DNA of 64,000 bases, taken from assembly GCF_030053835.1 (NCBI RefSeq), contig NZ_CP125655.1, positions 1,364,001-1,428,000 of the forward strand. Reading direction: 5' to 3'. The position numbers and the translations under genes are program-made. This DNA is from Cellulomonas sp. ES6 (lineage in GTDB: Bacteria; Actinomycetota; Actinomycetes; Actinomycetales; Cellulomonadaceae). The notes under the pieces are model-generated. The model had not been told where the DNA came from and made no database searches. It saw only the letters and a program-made list of their open reading frames with translations. How positions within the stretch are numbered: position 1 is the stretch's first letter; every line of letters starts with the position of its first letter. Positions 45,721 through 53,954 of this stretch are shown here, one piece after another.

Positions 45721-46356
45721 CTAGTGACGCTCGCCGGAGTGCGGGCCGTGCTTGGCGTGCCCGGCGTGCTCCGCGCGCTCCCGGGCGGCAACGCGCAGCC
45801 GGCGCTCGATCTCCTTGGCGACCTCGGCGGCGGTCATGCCGTCGGTGAGCGTGCGGAGGGTCGAGACGGACTCGTAGACCTCCCGGCGCTCGCGCATGAT
45901 GTCGATCCACCGCTGCCGGGGGTTGCCCATCAGCAGCGGCCGGGAGTCGTCGAGCCCGACGCGGGGCGCCGCGTACTCGATGCTGACGTCGAGGAACACC
46001 ACGATGCCGCCGCCCGCGACGTACGCGGCGAGCTCCTCCTGGGTGTCCTGGCGCAGCGGTGCGCCGCCGCCGAGGGCGAGGACGCCCCGGTGCTCGGCGA
46101 GGGCGGCCTCGACGGCCTCGTGCTCGCGCTGGCGGAACGCGTCCTCGCCCTCGGCGAGGAAGATGTCGGCGATGGTGACGCCGGCCCGCTGCTCGACGTC
46201 GTCGTCGGTGTCGCGCAGCTCGACCGACCAGCGCCGGGCGAGCGCCTGCCCGACGGAGGTCTTGCCGGACCCCATCGGGCCGCAGAGCACCAGGAGCGGG
46301 CCGTGCTCGGGCAGCGGGGGCTGTGCGGCGGCGTGCGGGGCGGGGCGGGGCTGCAT
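45721..46356 (-). CDS. aroK: Shikimate kinase
   Basis: 211 residues. Walker A LCGPMGSGKTSVGQAL, shikimate-binding DTDDDVEQ and GGGAPL, lid region with RPLLMGNP. It phosphorylates shikimate to shikimate-3-phosphate with ATP. The tail HAGHAKHGPHSGERH is His-rich. ATG 46356 with TGGAGG about 9 nt upstream. It is not in an aroC-aroK-aroB cluster but beside a locus with AroE/AroD homologues, and an operator-like site (46416-46433) lies just upstream, so it may channel imported shikimate into chorismate. Confidence 0.93.
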   Translation of the reverse strand: MQPRPAPHAAAQPPLPEHGPLLVLCGPMGSGKTSVGQALARRWSVELRDTDDDVEQRAGVTIADIFLAEGEDAFRQREHEAVEAALAEHRGVLALGGGAPLRQDTQEELAAYVAGGGIVVFLDVSIEYAAPRVGLDDSRPLLMGNPRQRWIDIMRERREVYESVSTLRTLTDGMTAAEVAKEIERRLRVAARERAEHAGHAKHGPHSGERH

Positions 46357-46415
46357 GACGCGGTCCTCCAGGGGTACGGCGACGCGGCGGTCGGTGCCGC
46401 GGTGCGTCGCGGATC

Positions 46416-46433
46416 GTACCAAGTGGTTCATAC
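46416..46433 (-). promoter_or_regulatory. Operator-like site A of the ydi-like cluster
   Basis: Minus-strand GTATGAACCACTTGGTAC; 13 of 18 bases match site B. It lies between aroK and tetR1, so it could control either or both. Confidence 0.55.
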
Positions 46434-46512
46434 TGCACCTCGCGGCTCTCCGACCTGCGGACGGCCGCGCGTGCTCGCAGGGGGCACGCGGGACGACGAC
46501 CGGAGATCCGCC

Positions 46513-47253
46513 ATGCCCGAGACGACCGCGACCACCGCGCCCACCGACGGCCCCGGCGGCCCCGGCGGCCCCGGCGGCGCCCGCCGCGGCACGGCGCGCA
46601 CCGCCGTGGCACGCCGCGACCCCGAGGGCACCCGCCGCGAGATCCTCGAGGCGGCCATCGAGGAGTTCTCGACGCACGGCCTGATGGGCGGGCGGGTGGA
46701 CGCCATCGCGGAGCGCACCCGCTCCACGAAGCGGATGATCTACTACTACTTCCGCAGCAAGGAGCAGCTCTACGCCGAGGCGCTCCTCGAGTCCTACCGG
46801 CGCATCCGGGCCACGGAGGTCGGGCTGCACCTCGACGAGCGGGACCCGGCCGAGGCGCTGCGGCTGCTGGTCCGCTCGAACGTGCAGCACCACGAGCAGA
46901 ACCCGGCGTTCGTGCGGCTGGTGGTGTTCGAGAACCTGCTCGAGGCCGGGGCGATCCACCTGATGTCCGACGAGGTGCGTGCCGCGAACCGCTCGGCGGT
47001 GACGATCATCGAGGACATCCTGCGGCGCGGGCGCGAGCAGGGCGTGTTCCGGGCGGGACCGGACGCCCCGACGGCGCTCGACGTGCAGGAGGTCATCTCG
47101 GGCCTGGCGTTCCAGCGCGTGTCGAACCGCTCGACGTTCCGGGAGCTGTTCGGCCGGGACATGCTGGGCGAGCAGGAGTCGGTGCACGTCCGGGCGATGA
47201 TCGAGGACGTGGTGCTGCGCTTCGTGCTGGCGGACCCGGCGGACGCCGCCTGA
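46513..47253 (+). CDS. TetR-family regulator 1 of the ydi-like cluster
   Basis: 246 residues. A Gly/Pro-rich N-terminus of about 35 residues, then HTH: GTRREILEAAIEEFSTHGLM, GGRVDAIAERTRSTKRMIYY, YFRSKEQLYAEALLESY. The C-terminal effector domain ends TFRELFGRDMLGEQE. It is clearly a paralogue of the TetR at 61769-62470 (shared NRSTFRELFGRDML, TKRMIYYYF, FENLLE). Operator-like site A is 80 bp upstream, suggesting autoregulation. GGAG lies 8 nt before the ATG. Ligand could be a hydroaromatic acid or its CoA ester (inference). Confidence 0.92.
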   Translation: MPETTATTAPTDGPGGPGGPGGARRGTARTAVARRDPEGTRREILEAAIEEFSTHGLMGGRVDAIAERTRSTKRMIYYYFRSKEQLYAEALLESYRRIRATEVGLHLDERDPAEALRLLVRSNVQHHEQNPAFVRLVVFENLLEAGAIHLMSDEVRAANRSAVTIIEDILRRGREQGVFRAGPDAPTALDVQEVISGLAFQRVSNRSTFRELFGRDMLGEQESVHVRAMIEDVVLRFVLADPADAA

Positions 47254-47265
47254 CCCGGGGACGGC

Positions 47266-47295
47266 CCGGGCCCGGTCCGCGACGACCGGGCCCGG
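47266..47295. terminator. Bidirectional hairpin terminator
   Basis: CCGGGCCCGGTC (47266-47277) pairs perfectly with GACCGGGCCCGG (47284-47295), loop CGCGAC, between the convergent stops of tetR1 and the MHS transporter. Confidence 0.85.
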
Positions 47296-47302
47296 ACCGC
47301 GC

Positions 47303-48601
47303 TCAGGCCGCGGCCGGCTGCCGGACCGCGAACGCCGCGACCGCGGCGGAGACGAGCGACCCGACGAGCAGGTAGGTCGCCACCGGCCACCACCGCCCGT
47401 GCGCCGCCTCGAGCATGGCCGTGGCCAGGAACGGCGTGAAGCCGCCGGCGACGGCCGAGGCCACCTGGTAGCCGACCCCGGCCCCGGTGTTCTGGTGCGC
47501 GGCGCCGAACATCTGGGTGATGAGCGGCTGCTGCACCGAGACCGCCATGTCGTGGGCGACGTTGATGAGCAGGATCGCCACGATCGCGATCGCGACGATC
47601 GACCGGGACTCCAGGGCGAAGAAGAACGGGAACGCGCACACCGCGGCGACCAGCGAGCCGACCACGTAGTTGCGCCGCCAGCCGCCCCGGTCGGACAGGT
47701 ACGCGAACGCCGGGATCGACACGATGCCGAGCGCGCCCACCAGCGCCGCGACGTTGACGAGCTGCTCGCGCGGCATCCCCAGGTGCGTGTCGGCGTACGC
47801 CACCGCGAACGTCGTGACGATGTACATCGTGAGCAGCTCGACGAGCCGCAGGCCGATGATCTCGAGGAACGCCCGGGGGTTCTGCCGGATCGCCGCCCGC
47901 ACGCCGCCCGCCGCCGCGGAGCTCGCCGCCTGCGGCTCCTTGGGGCGCTCGACGACGCCCGACCGGATCCACAGCCCGACCGCGATCAGCACGATCGAGG
48001 ACCAGAACGGCACCCGCCAGCCCCACACCTCGAACTGGTCGCCGGTGAGGTAGCTCATGCCGGAGACGGCGGTCGAGGCGGTGACGAGGCCGACGGCGTA
48101 GCCGATCTGCACGCCCGAGGAGTAGAACGCCCGCCGGCCCGCGGGGGCGTGCCGGACGGCGAGCAGGGCGGCCCCGCCCCACTCGCCGCCGACCGCGAAC
48201 CCCTGCACGGACCGCAGCAGGGTGAGCAGCACCGGCGACCACCAGCCGATCTGGTCGAACGTCGGCAGGAACCCGACGAGCCCGGTGCACGCGCCCATGA
48301 CGGTCATCGTCACGATCAGCACGCGCTTCTGGCCGACCCGGTCGCCCATGCGCCCGAAGAACAGCCCGCCCAGCGGCCGGAACAGGAACCCGATGCCGAG
48401 CGTCGCGAACGACGCCAGCAGGTTCATGGTCGGGCTGTCGAAGGCGTAGAAGTGCTTGTTGAAGACCGTGGCGGCGACCAGCCCGAAGATCAGGAAGTCG
48501 TACCACTCGATGACGGCACCGACGAACGCGCTGACAGCGGCGCGACGGGCCTGGCGGGGGGTGACGTCGGCCGGCAGGCCCGTCGTTCCGAGCGCGGTCA
48601 T
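47303..48601 (-). CDS. MHS-family MFS symporter (shikimate transporter ShiA-like)
   Basis: 432 residues, 12 TM segments. MHS family signatures: AFVGAVIEWYDFLIFGLVAA in TM1, the loop GRMGDRVGQKRVLIVTM, RSVQGFAVGGEWGGAALLAV, and a second loop after TM8 (LSDRGGWRRNYV). MHS carriers move organic acids such as shikimate, alpha-ketoglutarate or proline with protons; ShiA of E. coli belongs here. AGGAG is about 9 nt before ATG 48601. It is 32 bp downstream of the YdiN-like carrier, forming a two-transporter operon reading away from the catabolic genes. Confidence 0.88.
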   Translation of the reverse strand: MTALGTTGLPADVTPRQARRAAVSAFVGAVIEWYDFLIFGLVAATVFNKHFYAFDSPTMNLLASFATLGIGFLFRPLGGLFFGRMGDRVGQKRVLIVTMTVMGACTGLVGFLPTFDQIGWWSPVLLTLLRSVQGFAVGGEWGGAALLAVRHAPAGRRAFYSSGVQIGYAVGLVTASTAVSGMSYLTGDQFEVWGWRVPFWSSIVLIAVGLWIRSGVVERPKEPQAASSAAAGGVRAAIRQNPRAFLEIIGLRLVELLTMYIVTTFAVAYADTHLGMPREQLVNVAALVGALGIVSIPAFAYLSDRGGWRRNYVVGSLVAAVCAFPFFFALESRSIVAIAIVAILLINVAHDMAVSVQQPLITQMFGAAHQNTGAGVGYQVASAVAGGFTPFLATAMLEAAHGRWWPVATYLLVGSLVSAAVAAFAVRQPAAA

Positions 48602-48633
48602 GGTGGGGATCTCCTGGTCGGGTGCGGCCGCCC

Positions 48634-49887
48634 TCAGGCGGCGACGACCGCGGGACGGGACTCGGCGGCCACGGACCGGGGGAACACCCGGCGGTGCCGC
48701 ATCAGCACCAGGACGCCGAGCAGGACCGAGGCTACCGAGACGACGAGGCCGACCCACACGACGTTCGTGTAGCCGGACGCCTTGGTGGCGGCGCCGTCGA
48801 CGAGCCAGCCGGACAGGTACGGCAGCACGAAGGCGGCGAGGCCGGACGCGAGGCCGATCATCGAGGTGACGACGCCCTTGCGGACCGGGAAGAACTCGGC
48901 CAGCACGACGACGGTCAGCTGGAACAGGCCGCCGGCGGCGAAGTAGCCGATGGCGAACGCGAGGAACGGGTACAGCGTGGCGTTCTGCACCGTGACCATC
49001 AGCAGGTACGCGAGCGCCGCCGCCACCGGGTTGACGATGAGGAACGTCACCGGGCGGAACTTCTTGGCGACCAGGCTCGCGGTGATGAACACGCCCGCGA
49101 ACGACCCGATGGCGTACCAGGAGATGAGGCCGCGGGCGGAGCCCTCGCTCATGCCGGCCATGTACTGCCCGGCGGACGGCAGCGAGTTCTGCGCGAGCCA
49201 GAACATCGACGTCGCGGTGAAGCCGAACAGGACGAGCGCGATGCCCTCGACGCCGAGCTTGGCCCCGGTGTCGCCGGCGCTCTCGGCGTTGGCCTCGATG
49301 CGGGCCTTCTGCTCGGCGGCCAGCGCCTTGTAGTCCGGGAACGGCACGCGCAGCATGACGACGAACACCACGACGAGCACGACGGCCGCCCCGATGAACG
49401 GCAGGCCCCAGAAGTGCCCGGAGGCGGCGAGCCACGTGATGATGAGCGGCAGCACGAGCTGACCGGCGGCGATGGCGGCCTTGACGAGCATGTTCGCGGA
49501 GCCGGCCTTGTCCGGGTAGGACTCCATGAGCGTCGGGTAGGTGCCGACGTCCATGATCGCGTTGGCGAGGCCGAACCAGACGGCGAGCGCGAAGCCGACC
49601 TGCCACGTCGGGCTGACGAGCATGCCCACCATGAACAGCGTGTACATGCCGAGCGACGTCAGCACCATGAAGCGGCGGCCGACGCGGTCGGACAGGAACC
49701 CGGCGAACGACGGGCCGATGATCTTGCCGATGCCGATGCCGGAGATGGCCATCAGCACGTTGCCCTCGGTCGAGCCCCACTGCTCCTGCAGGTGCGCGGA
49801 GTTCTGGGACATGATGATGACGGCCATGCCGTAGAGGAAGAAGTACAGGTACACGGACCCCGCGGTGGGGGCGTAGCGGTTCTTCAT
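48634..49887 (-). CDS. ydiN: MFS transporter, YdiM/YdiN-like
   Basis: 417 residues, 12 TM segments. The stretches FLYGMAVIIMSQNSAHL, MAISGIGIGKIIGPSFAG, SDRVGRRFMVLTSLGMY, and ANAIMDVGTYPTLMESYPDK closely follow E. coli YdiN/YdiM as I remember them (LISGIGLGR, SDKFGRR, ANSALDTGGYPALMECFP). Those genes sit beside ydiB-aroD in E. coli. Probable import or export of quinate, shikimate or a reduced product. It is the first gene of the transporter operon; its promoter region holds operator-like site D. Confidence 0.87.
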   Translation of the reverse strand: MKNRYAPTAGSVYLYFFLYGMAVIIMSQNSAHLQEQWGSTEGNVLMAISGIGIGKIIGPSFAGFLSDRVGRRFMVLTSLGMYTLFMVGMLVSPTWQVGFALAVWFGLANAIMDVGTYPTLMESYPDKAGSANMLVKAAIAAGQLVLPLIITWLAASGHFWGLPFIGAAVVLVVVFVVMLRVPFPDYKALAAEQKARIEANAESAGDTGAKLGVEGIALVLFGFTATSMFWLAQNSLPSAGQYMAGMSEGSARGLISWYAIGSFAGVFITASLVAKKFRPVTFLIVNPVAAALAYLLMVTVQNATLYPFLAFAIGYFAAGGLFQLTVVVLAEFFPVRKGVVTSMIGLASGLAAFVLPYLSGWLVDGAATKASGYTNVVWVGLVVSVASVLLGVLVLMRHRRVFPRSVAAESRPAVVAA

Positions 49888-49978
49888 GTCGAGCCTTTCG
49901 AGCGACGCTGCTGCAGAAGGGCACGCGCCGGGGGGTCGGCGCCCCGAGGGGGCGGTCGGCTGAGGAGCTCAGTCGTAG

Positions 49979-49996
49979 GTACTCACTCGGTAGTAC
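49979..49996 (-). promoter_or_regulatory. Operator-like site D
   Basis: Minus-strand GTACTACCGAGTGAGTAC; 15 of 18 bases identical to site B. Both ends are GTAC, and GTACT/AGTAC arms make it partly palindromic. It lies about 90 bp upstream of the YdiN-like gene. Confidence 0.7.
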
Positions 49997-50053
49997 ATAA
50001 TCGGTCCTCCCCCGGCCCGCGGCAGGGCCCTAGGTCCCGAGTTTGAGCGCGGC

Positions 50054-50064
50054 GTCACAAAGTC
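50054..50064 (+). promoter_or_regulatory. GTCACAAAGTC element upstream of the acyl-CoA dehydrogenase operon
   Basis: The same 11-mer occurs in the same orientation relative to transcription upstream of the flavoprotein gene (61482-61492). Function unknown. Confidence 0.35.
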
Positions 50065-50188
50065 ACCCGCGACGGGCGTCTACCCCCATCCGCAGCGCCC
50101 TGACCTGCGACATCGCCCATCGAGCACGCGTGCGGGGACGTTGGTCCCTGGCACCTCACGGCCGGGGTGCGAGGCTGTCCACGAGTTT

Positions 50189-50206
50189 GTACGAACTAGT
50201 GAGTAC
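50189..50206 (+). promoter_or_regulatory. Operator-like site B
   Basis: GTACGAACTAGTGAGTAC, 52 bp before the first acyl-CoA dehydrogenase start. Best-conserved member, with site D, of a five-site family. Confidence 0.7.
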
Positions 50207-50245
50207 GACGACGCCGTCGTTCCGCGCCGTCGGCCCACGCCATCG

Positions 50246-50251
50246 AGGAGG
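50246..50251 (+). promoter_or_regulatory. Ribosome binding site deciding the first ACAD start
   Basis: AGGAGG directly abuts an ATG at 50252 (no spacing) but is 6 nt from GTG 50258, so GTG is the functional start. Confidence 0.75.
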
Positions 50252-50257
50252 ATGCCC

Positions 50258-51433
50258 GTGCTCGACCACAAGCCCGCCACCGACGAGGAGTTCCAGCAGT
50301 ACCTGCGCGAGATCCGCGAGCTGGCCGAGGGCCCGTTCGACGAGATGCAGAAGGAGATCGAGCACACCAACGTCTTCCCGGACGAGTTCTTCGAGCTCGG
50401 CAAGAAGCACAACCTCTACCGGTTCTACCTGCCGGAGCAGTACGGCGGCTGGGGCCTGACGACCAAGCAGATCTTCCAGGTCCAGGAGGAGTTCTCCCGC
50501 GGGCCCGGCGGCATGCGGATGCACCTGCACCACGCGGCCGGCCTCAACTGGCGGATCATGGACGACTTCGGCCAGGAGGAGCTCAAGACCTGGGCGATGC
50601 CGCGGTTCGCGGACAAGACGCTGTACATCAACTTCGCGCTCACCGAGGCCGAGGCCGGCTCCGGCGCCGACATCAAGACCTCCGCGGTGCGCGACGGCGA
50701 CGACTGGGTCATCAACGGCGAGAAGACCCTCATCTCCCACACCGACTGCTCCGACGGCACCTACCTCATCACGCTCACGAACCCCGAGGCCGACAAGGAC
50801 CACCGCCTCACCGCGTTCTTCGTCCCGACCGACACCCCCGGGTACGAGATCGTCGAGATGGAGCACATGATGGGCTGCCGCGGCGCCGGTCACGCCGGCC
50901 TGCGGTTCACCGACTGCCGCGTGCCCGACAGGTACCGCCTCGGCGAGGTCGGCGAGGGCTACCACGTCGCGATGTTCTCGCTCGGCCTGTCCCGCGCCCA
51001 CATCGCCGACTCCAACCTCGGCATGGCCCAGCGGATGCTCGAGATCTCCGTCGCCCGCGCCAAGGACCGCGTCACGTTCGGCAAGGTGCTGGCCAGCCGC
51101 CAGGAGATCCAGCACATGATCGCCGAGTCCGGCACGCACATCTACGCGCTGCGCCAGATGGTCCACGACACCGCCGACCGCTACGACCGCGGCGAGGAGG
51201 CCGACACCCACGCGGCCATGTGCAAGCTGTTCTCGATCCGCACCGTCAAGCTCGTCTCGGACAACATGCTCGAGATCCTCGGCGGCATCGGCTACTTCGA
51301 GAACTGCGAGTACGGACCCGTCGAGCGCCTGTACCGCGACTGCCGCGCGATGTGGCTCGAGGAGGGCCCTCCCACGGTCCAGCGCATCACCGCGGCGCGC
51401 GGGCTGATCGCCACCGGCGGCGACACCTTCTGA
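50258..51433 (+). CDS. Acyl-CoA dehydrogenase 1 (reductase-type, atypical active-site loop)
   Basis: 391 residues, full ACAD fold. Flavin/substrate motifs NFALTEAEAGSGADIKTSAV and DDWVINGEKTLISH, RVTFGKVLASRQEI, and LEILGGIGYFENCEYGP. The usual catalytic loop (EGTxEIQR) reads EEGPPTVQR: the Glu-Gly is kept but the T-x-E-I part is changed. First gene of the main catabolic operon, 20 bp before the CoA-transferase. By analogy with CaiA and YdiO it may reduce an enoyl-CoA with electrons from FixABCX, or oxidise the saturated ring. Substrate is unknown. Confidence 0.9.
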   Translation: MLDHKPATDEEFQQYLREIRELAEGPFDEMQKEIEHTNVFPDEFFELGKKHNLYRFYLPEQYGGWGLTTKQIFQVQEEFSRGPGGMRMHLHHAAGLNWRIMDDFGQEELKTWAMPRFADKTLYINFALTEAEAGSGADIKTSAVRDGDDWVINGEKTLISHTDCSDGTYLITLTNPEADKDHRLTAFFVPTDTPGYEIVEMEHMMGCRGAGHAGLRFTDCRVPDRYRLGEVGEGYHVAMFSLGLSRAHIADSNLGMAQRMLEISVARAKDRVTFGKVLASRQEIQHMIAESGTHIYALRQMVHDTADRYDRGEEADTHAAMCKLFSIRTVKLVSDNMLEILGGIGYFENCEYGPVERLYRDCRAMWLEEGPPTVQRITAARGLIATGGDTF

Positions 51434-51453
51434 CGGGCGGGGGGAACCGGACG

Positions 51454-52734
51454 ATGAAGCCGCTCGCAGGTCTGCGCGTCGTCGACATGACGGCGTTCCT
51501 GGCCGCCCCCACCACCCAGCGCGTGCTGGGCGAGTGGGGGGCGGACGTGATCAAGGTCGAGCCGCCGCGGGGCGACCCCGGCCGCACCCAGGGCACCGTC
51601 TTCGGCACGCCGTGCACGGACGACGAGAACCCCGGGTTCGACATGGCGAACATGAACAAGCGGTTCGTCACGGTCGACCTGCGCACGCCCGGCGGGCGCG
51701 AGGTCATGGACCGGCTGCTGGCGGACGCCGACGTGTTCGTGACCAGCACGCGGGTCCGCTCCCTGGCGAAGCTGGGGTACGACTTCGACACGCTGCACGC
51801 CCGGTTCCCCCGCCTCGTCATGGCCCAGGTGCTCGGCTTCGGCGCCGAGGGGCCGCTCAAGGACGCCGCCGGCTTCGACATGACCACCTACATGTCGCGC
51901 GGCGGGGTCCTCGCCACCACCCGGGACCGCGAGGGCACCGCGATGCTGCCGCCGTCGGGGTACGGGGACTTCCAGGTCTCGTTCGTGCTCGCCGCCGGCA
52001 TCCTGGCCGCGCTGCTGCAGCGGGACCGCACCGGCCAGGGCGACTACGTCACGGCCAGCCTGCTGCACTCCGGGGTGTTCATGCTCAACCAGGCGATGAT
52101 CGCGGCGCAGTACGGCGCCGAGTACCCCAAGGCGCGGCGGGCCGTCACCAACCCGTTCAACAACACCTACCTCGGCTCGGACGGCGGCCTCATGGCCCTG
52201 TGCGTCGCGGAGTACGACCGGGACTACGACGCCGTCATGCGCGTGGTCGGCCGCGAGGACCTGGTCGGCGACCCGGTGCTCGGGGTGTGCGCGGACATGA
52301 ACGCCGCCGGGCGCAACGCCGAGGTCGTCGACGCGCTCGACGCCGCGTTCGCCCGCCGGCCCGCGGCCGACTGGCTGGCCGCCTTCGGCGCGCTGGACCT
52401 CCCGATCGCCCCCTGCCAGCTCCCCCGGGACGTCTACGACGACCCGCAGGCGCAGGCCAACGACGTGCTGCGGACCGTGACCTACCCCAACGGCGCGCAG
52501 CGGATGCTGCCGACCAACCCGGTGCGGTTCGCCAGCCAGGGCCACCCCGAGCTCACGCTGTCGCGGCCGCAGGGCGCGGACACGCAGGCCGTGCTCGCCG
52601 AGCTCGGCTACACCCCCGCGCAGGTCGCCGACCTGCTGGCCGCCGGCGCCGTGCACGGTCCGGCCGCGCCGTCCGCACCCGCGGCACCGGTGGCGCCCGC
52701 GGCACCCGCCGCGCCGGCGCCCGCCGCCCCCTGA
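51454..52734 (+). CDS. CaiB/BaiF family III CoA-transferase
   Basis: 426 residues. N-terminal LAGLRVVDMTAFLAAPTTQ and LGEWGADVIKVEPPRGDPGR, followed by NKRFVTVDLRTPGGREVMDRL with the catalytic-Asp region after it (ADADVFVTSTRVRSLAKLG; the canonical Asp position looks substituted, since VFVTST replaces the usual VxxENF/RPG loop). C-terminal SRPQGADTQAVLAELGYTPA and a Pro/Ala tail. It would move CoA between a product acyl-CoA and an incoming acid, giving activation without ATP. In E. coli the ydi locus has a family I transferase (YdiF) at this place, whereas the carnitine locus has CaiB, so the cluster mixes the two. Confidence 0.9.
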   Translation: MKPLAGLRVVDMTAFLAAPTTQRVLGEWGADVIKVEPPRGDPGRTQGTVFGTPCTDDENPGFDMANMNKRFVTVDLRTPGGREVMDRLLADADVFVTSTRVRSLAKLGYDFDTLHARFPRLVMAQVLGFGAEGPLKDAAGFDMTTYMSRGGVLATTRDREGTAMLPPSGYGDFQVSFVLAAGILAALLQRDRTGQGDYVTASLLHSGVFMLNQAMIAAQYGAEYPKARRAVTNPFNNTYLGSDGGLMALCVAEYDRDYDAVMRVVGREDLVGDPVLGVCADMNAAGRNAEVVDALDAAFARRPAADWLAAFGALDLPIAPCQLPRDVYDDPQAQANDVLRTVTYPNGAQRMLPTNPVRFASQGHPELTLSRPQGADTQAVLAELGYTPAQVADLLAAGAVHGPAAPSAPAAPVAPAAPAAPAPAAP

Positions 52735-52811
52735 CCGTCCCCGTCCCCCGCGCCCCCGCGTCCCCTCGTCCCCCACCCCGCCGTGCCGGCGGGCAGCAAA
52801 GGAGCACACCC

Positions 52812-53954
52812 GTGGCCCTCATCCTCACCGAGGAGCAGTCCGAGCTCGTCGCGATGGTCCGTGAGTTCGTCCAGAAGGAGGTCGCGCCGCACATCGGCGC
52901 CGCCGACAAGGCCGGCGAGCTGCCGCCCGGGTTCTTCGGGCCCGCGTTCGAGATGGGCCTGCACATGCTCGAGATCCCCGAGGAGTTCGGAGGCGGCGGC
53001 CTGGACTTCGCGACCACCGCGATGGTGTTCGAGGAGCTCGGCAAGGTCGACGCCGGCTACGCGATCACCCTGGTGTCGACGTTCGTCGCGCTGCGCAACG
53101 TCATCCTCGCCGGCACGCCGGAGCAGGCCCAGCTGTTCGCCGACCTGGTGGCCCCGGGCGGCCTCGGCGCGTTCGTGCTGTCCGAGCCCGGCGCCGGGTC
53201 GGACGCCGCCGCGATCCGCACCACCGCGGTGCGGGACGGCGACGAGTACGTGCTCAACGGCACCAAGACCTGGATCACCAACGGCGGCATCGCGAAGGTC
53301 TACGCCGTGCTCGCCAAGACCGACCCGGCCGCCGGCCACCGCGGCATCTCGTGCTTCATCGTCGAGACCGACCGGCCCGGTGTCTCCTGGGGCACCCACG
53401 AGGACAAGTGCGGCCTGCGCACGTCCAACACCTGCGACGTCGTCTTCGACGAGGTGCGCGTCCCGGCCGACCACCGCGTCGGCGCCGAGGGCGAGGGCTT
53501 CCGGATCGCCATGCGCGGCCTGGACTTCTCGCGCGCGTTCATGGCGACGATCTGCGTCGGCATGATGCAGCGCGCCCTGGACGAGGCCGTCGCCTACGCG
53601 AGGCAGCGCGAGCAGTTCGGGCAGCCGATCATCGAGTTCCAGCTCGTCCAGAAGCTGCTCGCCGACATGGCCGCGCAGACCGAGGCCGCCCGCTGCCTCG
53701 TGCACAACACGATGCGCCTCATGGACGCCGGCCTCCCCGTCACCAAGGAGGGGGCCATCACCAAGATGCTCGTCTCCGACATGCTGCAGGACGTCGTCAG
53801 CAAGGCGATCCAGGTGCTCGGCGGCAACGGGTACACCAAGGAGTACCCGGTCGAGAAGATCTTCCGGGACGCCAAGGTCTTCCAGATCATGGAGGGCACC
53901 AACGAGATCCAGGCCCTGGTCATCGGCCGGGCGCTGGCGCGCGAGTCGGCCTGA
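52812..53954 (+). CDS. Acyl-CoA dehydrogenase 2
   Basis: 380 residues, canonical short/medium-chain ACAD. Motifs: AFVLSEPGAGSDAAAIRTTA, EYVLNGTKTWITNGG, YARQREQFGQPIIEFQ, VLGGNGYTKEYPVEKIFRDA, catalytic Glu in QIMEGTNEIQALVI. Highly conserved and so probably redox-active with ETF. GTG 52812 has AAAGGAG 7 nt upstream. It sits directly before fixC (1-bp overlap TGATG), so electrons to or from this enzyme probably pass through the Fix proteins. Confidence 0.94.
   Translation: MALILTEEQSELVAMVREFVQKEVAPHIGAADKAGELPPGFFGPAFEMGLHMLEIPEEFGGGGLDFATTAMVFEELGKVDAGYAITLVSTFVALRNVILAGTPEQAQLFADLVAPGGLGAFVLSEPGAGSDAAAIRTTAVRDGDEYVLNGTKTWITNGGIAKVYAVLAKTDPAAGHRGISCFIVETDRPGVSWGTHEDKCGLRTSNTCDVVFDEVRVPADHRVGAEGEGFRIAMRGLDFSRAFMATICVGMMQRALDEAVAYARQREQFGQPIIEFQLVQKLLADMAAQTEAARCLVHNTMRLMDAGLPVTKEGAITKMLVSDMLQDVVSKAIQVLGGNGYTKEYPVEKIFRDAKVFQIMEGTNEIQALVIGRALARESA

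Larger units (their letters stand above)
49888..50257. other. 370-bp divergent promoter region of the ydi-like cluster
   Basis: No gene. Contains operator-like sites D (49979-49996) and B (50189-50206), one near each divergent start, a GTCACAAAGTC element (50054-50064), and an AT-richer stretch around 49980-50005 that may hold the transporter promoter. Confidence 0.65.
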
